Positions 5,094-14,046 of a DNA stretch of 64,000 bases are shown piece after piece (position 1 is the first letter of the stretch; every line of letters begins with the position of its first letter). A program made the position numbers and the translations under genes. The notes beneath the pieces are model-generated. The model was given only the letters and a program-made list of their open reading frames with translations, did no database searches and was not told the DNA's origin. This DNA is from an uncultured Tenacibaculum sp. (GTDB lineage Bacteria > Bacteroidota > Bacteroidia > Flavobacteriales > Flavobacteriaceae): assembly GCF_947499065.1 (NCBI RefSeq), contig NZ_CANMMT010000007.1, positions 1-64,000 of the forward strand, given 5' to 3'.

Positions 5094-7058
5094 TTAGTTA
5101 TTGTTAAAACGGTCTAAACCTGTTTTCAACCATTTATAATAAGTTGAGTGATCTGTATATTGTTGAGGAGAATTAAGTACCTCTAAACTTGGGCTCATTA
5201 ACACATAGAAAGGTTGTGAAGCAGTTTTAAAGTTTGCTGCTTGTAAAGTAGCCCATTTGTCACCATAAGTTCTAATTCTTTTTACTTTACCATTTGGTTT
5301 AATAAAATCAAATTGTTGATCTTCTGGTAATTTTCTTTCATGATCATCTACGTATAATGAAATTAATACATAATCATCATTAATTAATGAATAGATATCT
5401 GGTTGACTCCAAATGTTTTCTTCCATCTTACGACAGTTAACACATGCCCAACCTGTAAAGTCTAATAAAACAGGCTTGTTTACAGACTTAGCATAAGCAA
5501 TACCTTCTTCAAAATCTTTGAAACAATTTAAGTTAAGAGGACATTGATTGTCTGTTTTATATATACTATGGAACTTAGGTGGAGCAAATCCACTTAATAA
5601 TTTTCCTTGATTCCATGCTGGTTTTTCCATAACACCTGGAGCTAAGTAAACAGCAGCTGCTAAAGCAGTTAAACCAAGTAAAACTCTAAAGAAAGAAATT
5701 TTACCATACTTTTTTCCGATGATACCAAATAAATAAAGAGCCATTAAGAAAGCAATTAAAGCCCATATACCAATGAAAACTTCTCTTTTTAATACTCCCC
5801 AGTGACCAACTAAATCTGCATTAGATAAGAATTTAAAAGCAAATGCTAATTCTAAGAAACCTAAAACAACTTTTACAGTATTTAACCATCCTCCAGATTT
5901 TGGTAAAGAATTTAACCATCCTGGGAACATTGCAAATAAAGCGAAAGGTAAAGCTAATGCAGTACCAAAACCAATCATACCAGCAGATAATTGCATTGCA
6001 CCTCCATTAGTACCTAAAGATCCTGCTAATAAAGATCCTAAGATAGGTCCTGTACAAGAGAATGATACGATAGCTAAAGTTAATGCCATGAAGAAAGTAC
6101 CAATAATACCTCCAATGTTTGACGCACTATCCGCCTTGTTACTCCAAGAGCTTGGTAATGTTAATTCGTAGAAACCAAAGAAAGATCCTGCGAAGAATAT
6201 AAGTACCACAAAGAAAAACACATTTAACCAAATATTAGTTGAAATAGTATTTAAAATTTCTGGGTCTAAAGTATCTAAATAGTGGAATGGTAAACTTAAA
6301 AGTCCATAAATTAAAACAATAAAGAAACCATATAATAAAGCGCTACCTATTCCTTTTCCTTTTTTCTCAGAACGCTTTGTGAAAAACGATACAGTTAAAG
6401 GTACCATTGGGAAAACACAAGGAGTTAAAAAGGCTAATAAACCACCTACAAATCCTAATAAGAAAATGTTAAATAAAGTATCACCTTCTTCATCATTAGT
6501 TTTCTCAGTAGAACTCTTTAATAAAACTGTGTTTTTTAAGTTTAAGTTCAATGTTTGAGATAAAGATTGACTTTTATCATCAACTTCAGCAACAGTTTGA
6601 ACAACTTCTTCACCAGTTAATGAGAAAGTAAAATCTTCATCGAAAGGTAAACAATATTCCTTACATATTTGAGCGTCTAAGTTAAGTGTAATTTGAGTTA
6701 AACTTGGATCAGAAACAGTAATTCGTTGAATTAATTTAGCTTCATCAACAAAAAAGATTTCATCTTTTCCCCAAATTTCACTGAATTCAGTTTCAGTTTC
6801 ACTTTCCTTAGCTTTACCATTAAGAGTATAACCAGTTTGTCCTTCAGCAGGAGCAATAGTCATTGGTAAAGAAGCATCTTCTGGATTGTATTGCGAGTAT
6901 AAGTGCCAATCTTCAGCAATTTCTACTTCGAAAATTAAGTCGTATTCGGTGTCCGAAATTTTTTCAACGGTAGGAGTTACAACAATAGGATTGTCATCTG
7001 ATTGAGAGTAAACCGTAAAACCTATGAACAATAAAAATAGAGTAAAGAATTTTTTCAT
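5094..7058 (-). CDS. dsbD: Thiol:disulfide interchange protein, DsbD family
   Basis: A 654-residue membrane protein that carries electrons from cytoplasmic thioredoxin to periplasmic thiol proteins. It has a signal peptide (MKKFFTLFLLFIGFTVYSQ) and an N-terminal DsbD-alpha-like domain with the pair I-C-K-E-Y-C. The multi-pass core carries T-P-C-V-F-P-M-V-P and S-C-T-G-P cysteines. The C-terminal thioredoxin domain has W-A-C-V-N-C. All three redox pairs are present, so it should be active. It is the last gene of a minus-strand run, 26 nt after tilS. It borders an array of cysteine-rich secreted peptides; a functional link to their folding is conjecture. Confidence 0.92.
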   Translation of the reverse strand: MKKFFTLFLLFIGFTVYSQSDDNPIVVTPTVEKISDTEYDLIFEVEIAEDWHLYSQYNPEDASLPMTIAPAEGQTGYTLNGKAKESETETEFSEIWGKDEIFFVDEAKLIQRITVSDPSLTQITLNLDAQICKEYCLPFDEDFTFSLTGEEVVQTVAEVDDKSQSLSQTLNLNLKNTVLLKSSTEKTNDEEGDTLFNIFLLGFVGGLLAFLTPCVFPMVPLTVSFFTKRSEKKGKGIGSALLYGFFIVLIYGLLSLPFHYLDTLDPEILNTISTNIWLNVFFFVVLIFFAGSFFGFYELTLPSSWSNKADSASNIGGIIGTFFMALTLAIVSFSCTGPILGSLLAGSLGTNGGAMQLSAGMIGFGTALALPFALFAMFPGWLNSLPKSGGWLNTVKVVLGFLELAFAFKFLSNADLVGHWGVLKREVFIGIWALIAFLMALYLFGIIGKKYGKISFFRVLLGLTALAAAVYLAPGVMEKPAWNQGKLLSGFAPPKFHSIYKTDNQCPLNLNCFKDFEEGIAYAKSVNKPVLLDFTGWACVNCRKMEENIWSQPDIYSLINDDYVLISLYVDDHERKLPEDQQFDFIKPNGKVKRIRTYGDKWATLQAANFKTASQPFYVLMSPSLEVLNSPQQYTDHSTYYKWLKTGLDRFNNN

Positions 7059-7084
7059 TCGAGTTAGTTTATAAGGGGTTGTTT

Positions 7085-8395
7085 TTATATAGTTATTCTT
7101 AATAATTGTGTTGTGCTGTTAGAAGATAAAAAACGCCTGTCTTGTCGTTTTCCGATAATCCAAATAATTTCATTATCACCTGAACAAAGCAACCAAATGT
7201 TTTTTTTGTCAAAAACAGATATCTTTTCGTCTTTAAAATATTTACTTAATTTTTTTTTACCCATCATTCCTGTAGGATAAAAATAATCACCCTTTTCCCA
7301 TTTTCTTAGGATGAGGGGGTAATTTAATAAATTTTTATCGACATAAATAGTATTTATATCTGTTCTTGTCTTTTTTTGAACGTTTTTAAATAATAAGTTA
7401 ATGGGACTTACTATTTGGGTGTTTTCTTTATAAATGATAACTCGTTCATTTTCAGACGAGCTGTTTTTATTAGTGCGTAAAAGTAATAAAAAATCTCTGT
7501 CTTTCAATAAAGTATAGAAATTTGTTGATACTTTCTTACCCGATTGGGCATAAATTAAATTGTAAACATCATCCCATTCAGTAAATTTATACTCCTTTAA
7601 AATTTGATATAAATAAGCTTTTGGATTAGAAAAAGATAAAATTTTCTTAATGTCTATTTTTATAATATCCCCTTTATTAATAAGGATTTCAGGAGATATT
7701 TCTTTTATTTTATCGTTTACAATTTGTTGAGATTGCTTTAAAAATTCATTCGTTTTAATAAATGAATTTAATAGGCTAGGATTAACCTCTTTTAAAGTAG
7801 GAATAATTTGATGTCTTATTTTATTTCTAAGGTATTTTATTTCGGAATTACTAGCATCTTCTCGCCACTGAATTGCATTTGTTATGGCAAAATTCTTAAT
7901 TTCTTCTCTAGAAAAAATCAATAAAGGACGTACTATATTACCGTTTATAGTAGGAATTCCTGTTAAGCCTTCTAAACCAGTGCCTCTTGTTAAATTGATT
8001 AAAAATGTTTCTAAATTATCATCAGCATGATGAGCTGTTAAAATGTAGTCGAAATCATGTTCTTTAGCTAATTGATTAAACCAATCATAACGGAGTTTTC
8101 TAGCAGCTAGCTGAGTTGATAGTTTATGTTTTTTAGCATACTCATCTGTTTTAAATTGAATTGTATGAGTACTTAATGAAAGTTCTTTTCCTAAATCGTT
8201 AATAAAAATTTCATCTAAATCACTCTCTTTACCTCGTAATTGAAAGTTACAATGAGCTAATGAAATATTAAACTTTAACTGATGTAATAAGTGGGTTAAA
8301 ACAACACTGTCTATTCCTCCTGAAATAGCAATTAAAAGCTTTTTTTTTCTTAAAAAAGGGAGGTTGTTATTAATATGTTCAGCTAGTCTAAGCAA
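7085..8395 (-). CDS. tilS: tRNA(Ile)-lysidine synthetase TilS
   Basis: A 436-residue enzyme that converts the wobble C34 of the AUA-reading tRNA-Ile to lysidine using ATP and lysine. This makes the tRNA read AUA rather than AUG. The N-terminal PP-loop S-G-G-I-D-S-V-V lies at about residues 25-32, followed by the family motif H-H-A-D-D-N-L-E-T. The C-terminal third matches the TilS substrate-binding domain in length. It starts near a terminator for the upstream gene and lies 26 nt before dsbD, so the two are probably cotranscribed. Confidence 0.93.
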   Translation of the reverse strand: MLRLAEHINNNLPFLRKKKLLIAISGGIDSVVLTHLLHQLKFNISLAHCNFQLRGKESDLDEIFINDLGKELSLSTHTIQFKTDEYAKKHKLSTQLAARKLRYDWFNQLAKEHDFDYILTAHHADDNLETFLINLTRGTGLEGLTGIPTINGNIVRPLLIFSREEIKNFAITNAIQWREDASNSEIKYLRNKIRHQIIPTLKEVNPSLLNSFIKTNEFLKQSQQIVNDKIKEISPEILINKGDIIKIDIKKILSFSNPKAYLYQILKEYKFTEWDDVYNLIYAQSGKKVSTNFYTLLKDRDFLLLLRTNKNSSSENERVIIYKENTQIVSPINLLFKNVQKKTRTDINTIYVDKNLLNYPLILRKWEKGDYFYPTGMMGKKKLSKYFKDEKISVFDKKNIWLLCSGDNEIIWIIGKRQDRRFLSSNSTTQLLRITI

Positions 8396-8411
8396 TATGA
8401 ATAGATAATTA

Positions 8412-8441
8412 AAAGCCTTTTTAGTTAACTAAAAAGGCTTT
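8412..8441 (-). terminator. Perfect palindromic terminator
   Basis: AAAGCCTTTTTAGTT is followed directly by its exact complement, a 15-bp stem. It lies 12 nt past the stop of the TlpA-like gene. It also lies just upstream of tilS, so the tilS promoter must be inside or after it. Confidence 0.75.
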
Positions 8442-8453
8442 GTGTTTTTTACT

Positions 8454-9812
8454 TTAAATTTTTAATTCATCAAATAAATCAATTAAAGCTTTATTTGATG
8501 GTCTAGGAGCACTTGCACTAACAATTTTTCCCTCAGGGTTAATTAAGATAAAACGAGGAATACCGTTAATACCGTAATCTTTTATAAACTTAGAGTTCCA
8601 ATCGTTATCAGCAAATAATTGAACCCCCCCAAGTTCTTTATCTTTAATCATTTGTTCCCAAAGACCATGGTCTTTTTTAGGGTCAATTGAAATACTTACA
8701 AACTCAATGTTTTTATCGTGGTATTGTTTTTCAACTTTTTTTAATGATGGTATTTCTGCTTTACATGGTCCACACCAAGTAGCCCAAACATCAATATATA
8801 CATATTTACCTCTAAAGTCTTTTAATGAAGATGTACCACCAGCATAGTTTTCAAAGTTCTCAAAAGCTGGAGAATCTGAACCACGACCAAGTTTTTTGAT
8901 TAATTCATATTTTTGAGTTAATCCTTTTTTGAAATCTTCATCAGTAGAAAGTTCTATAATAGCATTGTAAATTCCTTCTGGATTTGGGTTTTCAAAAGAA
9001 ACTTCATATGCTACACTTTTTAATAATCCGTTTTTAATAACTTTACTTTTTACATTTTTAATAAAGTCAACTGCAGCCTTGTCAAAAGCAACACTATCTT
9101 TTTTTACAACTTCATCAACTTTAGCATAAAAATTTCTTCCTACTAAATTTTTGTAAGCAGAGAATGTTTTATAATGCTCTTCATTATCATAATTTAAATC
9201 CTTTGCTAAGTCAGGAAAATCTTTAGATGCTTTAAAATCGTTATTCTTGGTGAAATAAGCATGTGCACGCTCATATTGTTTTGCAGTCATAATATGATCA
9301 TAATTAATGCTTGTTTTTTCCAAATCAATAAAGTCTTTGTCTAAGTTATCAGTAAAAGAATTTAGTAATTCAGTTTTTTGATTGTCTAATTTCTTTAAAA
9401 AGTCTGCTTCTTCTGAAGAAAATAAATCTTTAGTGTCTTGCTTTTCTTTGATTAAGTATTTTTGAGCTAAGAAGTTATTTTCATTACTACCTTCACCTTT
9501 ATAAGTAATGGTTTCATCAAATTCTTTAGCGTTCATATTTAAGGTAATGTTATACCCATCTTGTAAATAAATAGTAGAACTTTCTTTTCCGTCAGAAAAT
9601 CTAAAATATCCATTAGCATCAAAAATAGTATCAGAAAAAGTTCCGGTTTCAGAAACATCTATATCTTTTACTTTTTTGTTTTCGCTATTTATAATAGCTA
9701 ATAAACCACTGTTTGGATTTTCAATTTTACCAGAAAACAAAACGTAGTTCTTTTTTTCTTGTTTACATGAAATAATAGTTAGAACTATTACTAGTAATAG
9801 TAGTCTTCTCAT
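8454..9812 (-). CDS. TlpA-like thioredoxin lipoprotein with DUF4369 domain
   Basis: A 452-residue lipoprotein. The lipobox (L-T-I-I-S-C, Cys16) anchors it. Residues about 25-120 resemble the DUF4369 beta domain common in Bacteroidota. A helical middle follows. The C-terminal AhpC/TlpA-type thioredoxin domain carries W-A-T-W-C-G-P-C near residue 345 and the cis-proline segment G-I-P-R-F. It probably acts as a periplasm-facing disulfide reductase or isomerase, perhaps fed by the nearby DsbD. That partnership is an inference from gene proximity and known TlpA/DsbD biology. The specific substrate is unknown. Confidence 0.88.
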   Translation of the reverse strand: MRRLLLLVIVLTIISCKQEKKNYVLFSGKIENPNSGLLAIINSENKKVKDIDVSETGTFSDTIFDANGYFRFSDGKESSTIYLQDGYNITLNMNAKEFDETITYKGEGSNENNFLAQKYLIKEKQDTKDLFSSEEADFLKKLDNQKTELLNSFTDNLDKDFIDLEKTSINYDHIMTAKQYERAHAYFTKNNDFKASKDFPDLAKDLNYDNEEHYKTFSAYKNLVGRNFYAKVDEVVKKDSVAFDKAAVDFIKNVKSKVIKNGLLKSVAYEVSFENPNPEGIYNAIIELSTDEDFKKGLTQKYELIKKLGRGSDSPAFENFENYAGGTSSLKDFRGKYVYIDVWATWCGPCKAEIPSLKKVEKQYHDKNIEFVSISIDPKKDHGLWEQMIKDKELGGVQLFADNDWNSKFIKDYGINGIPRFILINPEGKIVSASAPRPSNKALIDLFDELKI

Positions 9813-9867
9813 AGTTACTGTTTGTATTAAAGTTTACGCAATATAATATTTTCAATGACAAGTTGGT

Positions 9868-10692
9868 TTACTTCGTTTTTGAATTTAACCAATCAACAAT
9901 ATCATTAAGCATTTCTTCAGCACATAAATCATTATGTAATTCGTGATAACCTCCTTGATAAAGTTTTAAAGTTGCGTTGTCAGTATTATTAGCAAATGCT
10001 TCGGTTCCTTTATAATCAATAATTTTATCGTCTGTTCCATGTAATAAAAACATAGGAGTTTTTAAAGAGGCGGCATTTTCTATAGCCCAATCTGCTGAAT
10101 CGAAGAAGGATAATGAAAAGTTAGGACTTATTTTATCGTGTACTAAAGAATCATTTACATATTTATCTACTTCTTCTTGGATACGTGAAATATGAGAAGT
10201 TTCTAATTCACTAGGTAAAGTAATAGAAGGAGCAATTTTCTGCATTAATTTTCCAATAGATAATTTCCAAGCTGGTGGTTGAAAAGCTAACTTTAGCATT
10301 GGACTGGTTGCTATGGTTCCTACTAAATTATGTTCGTTACGAAGTGTATAATTAATTACGGTATTCCCTCCCATAGAATGTCCATATAAAAACATTGGTT
10401 TGTTTCCAAAAACGTTTTTTGCTTGTTCTATTAATTTAGAAACACTTTCTAAAACAGCATCAAAACTAGGGTTGTGTCCACGTTTGCCAGTAGTTTTACC
10501 ATGTCCAAAATGATCAAAAGCAATAACTCCAAAATTATTATCCGTAAGTTTTTTAGCCACATGTTGATAACGACCAGAGTGTTCTCCCATTCCATGAACA
10601 AGAATTACCACAGCTTTTACAGTTTCAGGCTGCCAGTATTGGCCAAAAAAAGTTGTTTTATGATAATTAAAATTGAATTCTTGATGTGTCAT
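9868..10692 (-). CDS. Alpha/beta hydrolase, monoacylglycerol lipase-like
   Basis: A 274-residue alpha/beta hydrolase of the serine aminopeptidase S33 / monoglyceride lipase type. It has V-H-G-M-G-E-H-S-G-R-Y near residue 33 (oxyanion loop), nucleophile elbow G-H-S-M-G-G near 104, the acid in L-H-G-T-D-D and the histidine in G-G-Y-H-E. No signal peptide, so cytoplasmic. It starts 3 nt after the stop of a small unknown gene, so they are cotranscribed. Substrate specificity is not determinable from sequence alone; acylglycerol is the family default. Confidence 0.85.
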   Translation of the reverse strand: MTHQEFNFNYHKTTFFGQYWQPETVKAVVILVHGMGEHSGRYQHVAKKLTDNNFGVIAFDHFGHGKTTGKRGHNPSFDAVLESVSKLIEQAKNVFGNKPMFLYGHSMGGNTVINYTLRNEHNLVGTIATSPMLKLAFQPPAWKLSIGKLMQKIAPSITLPSELETSHISRIQEEVDKYVNDSLVHDKISPNFSLSFFDSADWAIENAASLKTPMFLLHGTDDKIIDYKGTEAFANNTDNATLKLYQGGYHELHNDLCAEEMLNDIVDWLNSKTK

Positions 10693-10695
10693 AAT

Positions 10696-10929
10696 CTATT
10701 GTTTTTTTAACCAAACTCTGATTTCTTTTTTTAAAGAAACTTCAGGCTTAGGCAAAGGGATAGTTTTACCAAATTGTTTACTTCTTTTAAATTTAGAGAA
10801 AGCAATTTTATGTTGCTTCCATGCTTCTGGATATAACTCTAAAAACTTATTAAAAAAGCTTTGCTCATTTACTATTCCTTCTATGTTTGAAAGTACTTGG
10901 GTGAATTTTTCTTCTTGATCTATAATCAT
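10696..10929 (-). CDS. Conserved-looking small protein of unknown function
   Basis: A 77-residue lysine-rich soluble protein with no signal peptide. It is rich in aromatic and basic residues in its middle (W-K-Q-H-K, F-K-R-S-K-Q-F) and ends K-E-I-R-V-W-L-K-K-Q. I do not recognise a family. Support for coding comes from tight spacing to the hydrolase (3 nt), the same strand, and normal amino-acid composition. It might bind nucleic acid, but nothing proves this. Confidence 0.6.
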   Translation of the reverse strand: MIIDQEEKFTQVLSNIEGIVNEQSFFNKFLELYPEAWKQHKIAFSKFKRSKQFGKTIPLPKPEVSLKKEIRVWLKKQ

Positions 10930-10952
10930 TATTCAGTATATATAAATAAACT

Positions 10953-10973
10953 ACCTCTTAATTTAGTAGAGGT
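10953..10973 (-). terminator. Possible terminator downstream of the small lipoprotein gene
   Basis: ACCTCT and AGAGGT form a 6-bp stem with a 9-nt loop, flanked by an A-run on the plus-strand left side. It lies between the lipoprotein stop (11010) and the next gene start (10929). A weak stem, so low confidence. Confidence 0.4.
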
Positions 10974-11009
10974 TTTTAATTTTGCTTCTGAAGCTTCCGT
11001 AGAGGTTAT

Positions 11010-11522
11010 TTATTCTCTAGTGATATCTCCTTCGTCTGAAATTTTAAAATAAAGAGTAGAAGGGTTTTCAGAAACATATTCTGTTAACACAATTCTGTTT
11101 TTATCAATTTTTGAAGTTGTTTTTAAGATACCATCTGTAATTTCATCATAAGCCAAAACTTGACTATTAATTATAGTAAAGTCTTTATCGTAGTTTACTA
11201 ACATTGAAATAACTTCATTGTTGTTTGGGTAGAAATAGAAAACAACTGATTGAAAATTATCTGATATTTTAGGTAAATATGAAATTCCAATTTTAGCTTT
11301 TTCATCATTTAATTGATCTTCAAAAATTGAAGGCAATTTCAATAGTTTCTGCTCTTCTTTATTTAAAAGTTTCCCTTCTACATGATTGTTAAAATTTGTA
11401 CTGTCAATCAGAGGAAGTTGTTTTACAGGGTAATTATTTACAAAAGAATATTTATTGGATTTACAAGCAATTCCACCAATTAATAAGGTGGCAAGAATTA
11501 AGGTTTTAAAAATGTTTTTCAT
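11010..11522 (-). CDS. Small lipoprotein of unknown function
   Basis: A 170-residue protein with a lipoprotein signal (L-L-I-G-G-I-A-C, Cys20). The mature part is mostly beta-prone with alternating hydrophobic residues. I recognise no family. It starts 24 nt after the pabB stop on the same strand, so it is probably cotranscribed. Likely anchored in a membrane facing the periplasm; role unknown. Confidence 0.7.
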   Translation of the reverse strand: MKNIFKTLILATLLIGGIACKSNKYSFVNNYPVKQLPLIDSTNFNNHVEGKLLNKEEQKLLKLPSIFEDQLNDEKAKIGISYLPKISDNFQSVVFYFYPNNNEVISMLVNYDKDFTIINSQVLAYDEITDGILKTTSKIDKNRIVLTEYVSENPSTLYFKISDEGDITRE

Positions 11523-11546
11523 AGGGATAAATATAATTAAGTTTAA

Positions 11547-12866
11547 TTAGTTGTTTAATAGAACATATTTCATGGCTTTAGCTTTTAAAAGACATTCTTC
11601 ATATTCTTTTTCTGGAGTAGACTTGGCAGTAATGGCACCACCTACTGAATAAGAAACGTATTTTTCGTCACTATTGTATAAAATACTTCTGATTACTACA
11701 TTAAAATCAAAATTTCCATCAGGAGTAAAGTAACCTACTGTACCAGAATATAATCCACGTTTAGTTTCCTCTAATTCTTCAATAATTTTCATTGCTGAAA
11801 TTTTAGGAGCTCCAGTCATACTTCCCATAGGAAATGTATCTTTTATTACATCTACAGGATGTGTAGTAATTGCTACTTCTGAAGTTACAGTAGAAATCAT
11901 TTGATGTACTTGCTTAAAAGAATATACTTTGCATAATTCTTCTACCTGAACACTTCCTTTTATAGCAGTTCTAGATAGGTCGTTTCTAACTAAGTCAACA
12001 ATCATAATATTTTCCGAACGCTCTTTTTCATCACGAGCTAAGTCGAAAGCAATTTTTTCATCTTCTATTTGACTAATTAAACGCTTTGCAGTTCCTTTTA
12101 TAGGTTGAGAAATAATTTTAGTTCCTTCTTTTTTAATATATCTTTCAGGAGTAGCAGATAAAAGGTGTAAATTCTCATGCTTGAAAAAAGTAGCAAAAGG
12201 AGGTTCGGAAATCTCATTTAAATGTGTGTAAACTTCGTAAGGGTTTATGATTGTATTTTCAGCATAAAATTCTTGACAAAAGTTAGCCTCATAAATGTCA
12301 CCTCTGTGAATGTGTTCTAAAACTTTAGTAACTTTTTCGTGGTATTCGTCCTTATGAATTCGAAGTTTAATTTTAATATCACTTTCTTCAGGTGAATTAT
12401 TTTCTTGGATTCTATTATAAATAGGAATAGCCTCGATAATTTCTTCAAAATCTTCTTCTAGTTCATCATCAATCATTTGTAAATAATGAAATTCAACGGT
12501 GTTTCCTTTGATGAAAATTAGTTTTTGAGGCTGAAAGAAATACAAATCAGGAAAATGAAGTCCATCAAAATTATTAGAACTCAGTTTTTCTGTATCGTTT
12601 TTAACATCGTAACTGATATACCCGAAAATATAATCTTTGGTATAAGATTGGTATTCTTTTAATTTATCAAAGGCATTATGGTAATCTGTTTTAATAGAAG
12701 TAAATTCATCAACAGCAATCGCACAATCAAAAGAAGAATATTTTTGTTCGTAATTATTTGAATCTAGCCAAATAGCAGTTTCAAATTGTTGCATCCATGA
12801 AAATACTTTTTGCTTAAATATTTTAGGATCTTCTATTTTAAAATTACGTTGAGTTCTTTTAGACAT
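11547..12866 (-). CDS. pabB: Aminodeoxychorismate synthase component I (PabB-like)
   Basis: A 439-residue chorismate-binding enzyme. The N-terminal third resembles the anthranilate synthase I N-terminal domain. The C-terminal two thirds hold the catalytic chorismate-binding domain with I-S-Q-P-I-K-G-T, R-N-D-L-S-R and G-S-M-T-G-A-P-K. It would aminate chorismate to 4-amino-4-deoxychorismate for folate synthesis. Anthranilate synthase TrpE is the alternative. The absence of trp genes here and the single-subunit context favour PabB. thyA and folA, also folate enzymes, lie elsewhere in the window. Confidence 0.85.
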   Translation of the reverse strand: MSKRTQRNFKIEDPKIFKQKVFSWMQQFETAIWLDSNNYEQKYSSFDCAIAVDEFTSIKTDYHNAFDKLKEYQSYTKDYIFGYISYDVKNDTEKLSSNNFDGLHFPDLYFFQPQKLIFIKGNTVEFHYLQMIDDELEEDFEEIIEAIPIYNRIQENNSPEESDIKIKLRIHKDEYHEKVTKVLEHIHRGDIYEANFCQEFYAENTIINPYEVYTHLNEISEPPFATFFKHENLHLLSATPERYIKKEGTKIISQPIKGTAKRLISQIEDEKIAFDLARDEKERSENIMIVDLVRNDLSRTAIKGSVQVEELCKVYSFKQVHQMISTVTSEVAITTHPVDVIKDTFPMGSMTGAPKISAMKIIEELEETKRGLYSGTVGYFTPDGNFDFNVVIRSILYNSDEKYVSYSVGGAITAKSTPEKEYEECLLKAKAMKYVLLNN

Positions 12867-12942
12867 CGTACAAAAATAAGAATACGAAAATACTTTTGTT
12901 TTCTTTTTCCTACTTTTATAAAAATCTAATTAATTAAACAGA

Positions 12943-14046
12943 ATGAAAAAAACAGTATTCTTTTTTTTACTTGTTTCTATAATAGCATGTAATACGCCAG
13001 AAAAGAAAAAGAAAGTAGCGGAAATAAAAAAAGAACCAGTACCAACTTTAAATTTAGAGCAAGCTAAACGGTTAGTTTCATTACCAATAAATTGTATTGA
13101 AGTAGAGTATCCTAATAAATTGAATCAGGTAATAGGTGATTCGTTAGATTTACAATCACCAAAAGAATTACATCCTGCATTTTATGGTTGTTTCGATTGG
13201 CACTCGTCTGTACATGGGCATTGGAGTTTAGTTTCTTTATTAAAACAATTTCCAAACCTTAATAATTCAGTAGAAATAGAGCAAAAACTACTGAATAACA
13301 TTTCAAAAGAAAACATAGAGAAAGAAGTAGCTTATTTTCATGGAAAGCATAATAAAAGTTATGAACGAACTTATGGGTGGGCTTGGTTATTAAAGTTAGC
13401 AGAAGAACTACATACATGGGATAGTCCAACTGCTAGACAACTAGAAAAAAACTTACAACCATTAACAGACTTAATTGTAGAGAAATATTTTGACTTTTTA
13501 CCAAAATTAAAATATCCAATTAGAGTAGGAGAACATACTAACACAGCTTTTGGATTAACCTTTGCGTGGGATTATGCAAAAACAGTAGGAAATTCTAAGT
13601 TACAAGATTTAATTAAAAAACGAGCAAGAGACTTTTATTTAAAAGATGCACATTGTCCGTTATCATGGGAGCCTAGTGGTTACGATTTCTTGTCGCCTTG
13701 TTTACAAGAAGCAGCAATTATGAAACGTATTATGTCACCAGCCGAATTTAGATTATGGTTTGCCGATTTTCTTCCACAATTAAAAGATAAGAATTTTACA
13801 TTTCCAGTAGGAGAAGTGTCGGATAGAAAAGATGGGAAGCTAGTTCACTTAGATGGAGTAAACTTTTCAAGAGCTTGGGCATTGAATAGAATTATTAAAG
13901 GAATGCCAAATTATAAGCACTTAAAAAATATAGCTAATCAGCATATAAACTATTCGTTGCCAAATATTGTAGGCGATAGTTATGAAGGAGGTCATTGGTT
14001 AGGAAGTTTTGCTATTTATGCATTAAACTCTATTGATAATGATTAA
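12943..14046 (+). CDS. DUF2891 family lipoprotein
   Basis: A 367-residue protein with a lipobox (V-S-I-I-A-C, Cys16). The signature H-P-A-F-Y-G-C-F-D-W-H-S-S-V-H-G-H-W near residue 80 marks DUF2891. Conserved His, Trp and Asp residues and a helical composition suggest an alpha/alpha-barrel-like enzyme, but no reaction is established. It is the first gene of a five-gene operon with overlapping ends and overlaps the Nramp-like gene by 8 nt. This links it by context to 5-oxoproline use or amino-acid metabolism. Confidence 0.85.
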   Translation: MKKTVFFFLLVSIIACNTPEKKKKVAEIKKEPVPTLNLEQAKRLVSLPINCIEVEYPNKLNQVIGDSLDLQSPKELHPAFYGCFDWHSSVHGHWSLVSLLKQFPNLNNSVEIEQKLLNNISKENIEKEVAYFHGKHNKSYERTYGWAWLLKLAEELHTWDSPTARQLEKNLQPLTDLIVEKYFDFLPKLKYPIRVGEHTNTAFGLTFAWDYAKTVGNSKLQDLIKKRARDFYLKDAHCPLSWEPSGYDFLSPCLQEAAIMKRIMSPAEFRLWFADFLPQLKDKNFTFPVGEVSDRKDGKLVHLDGVNFSRAWALNRIIKGMPNYKHLKNIANQHINYSLPNIVGDSYEGGHWLGSFAIYALNSIDND

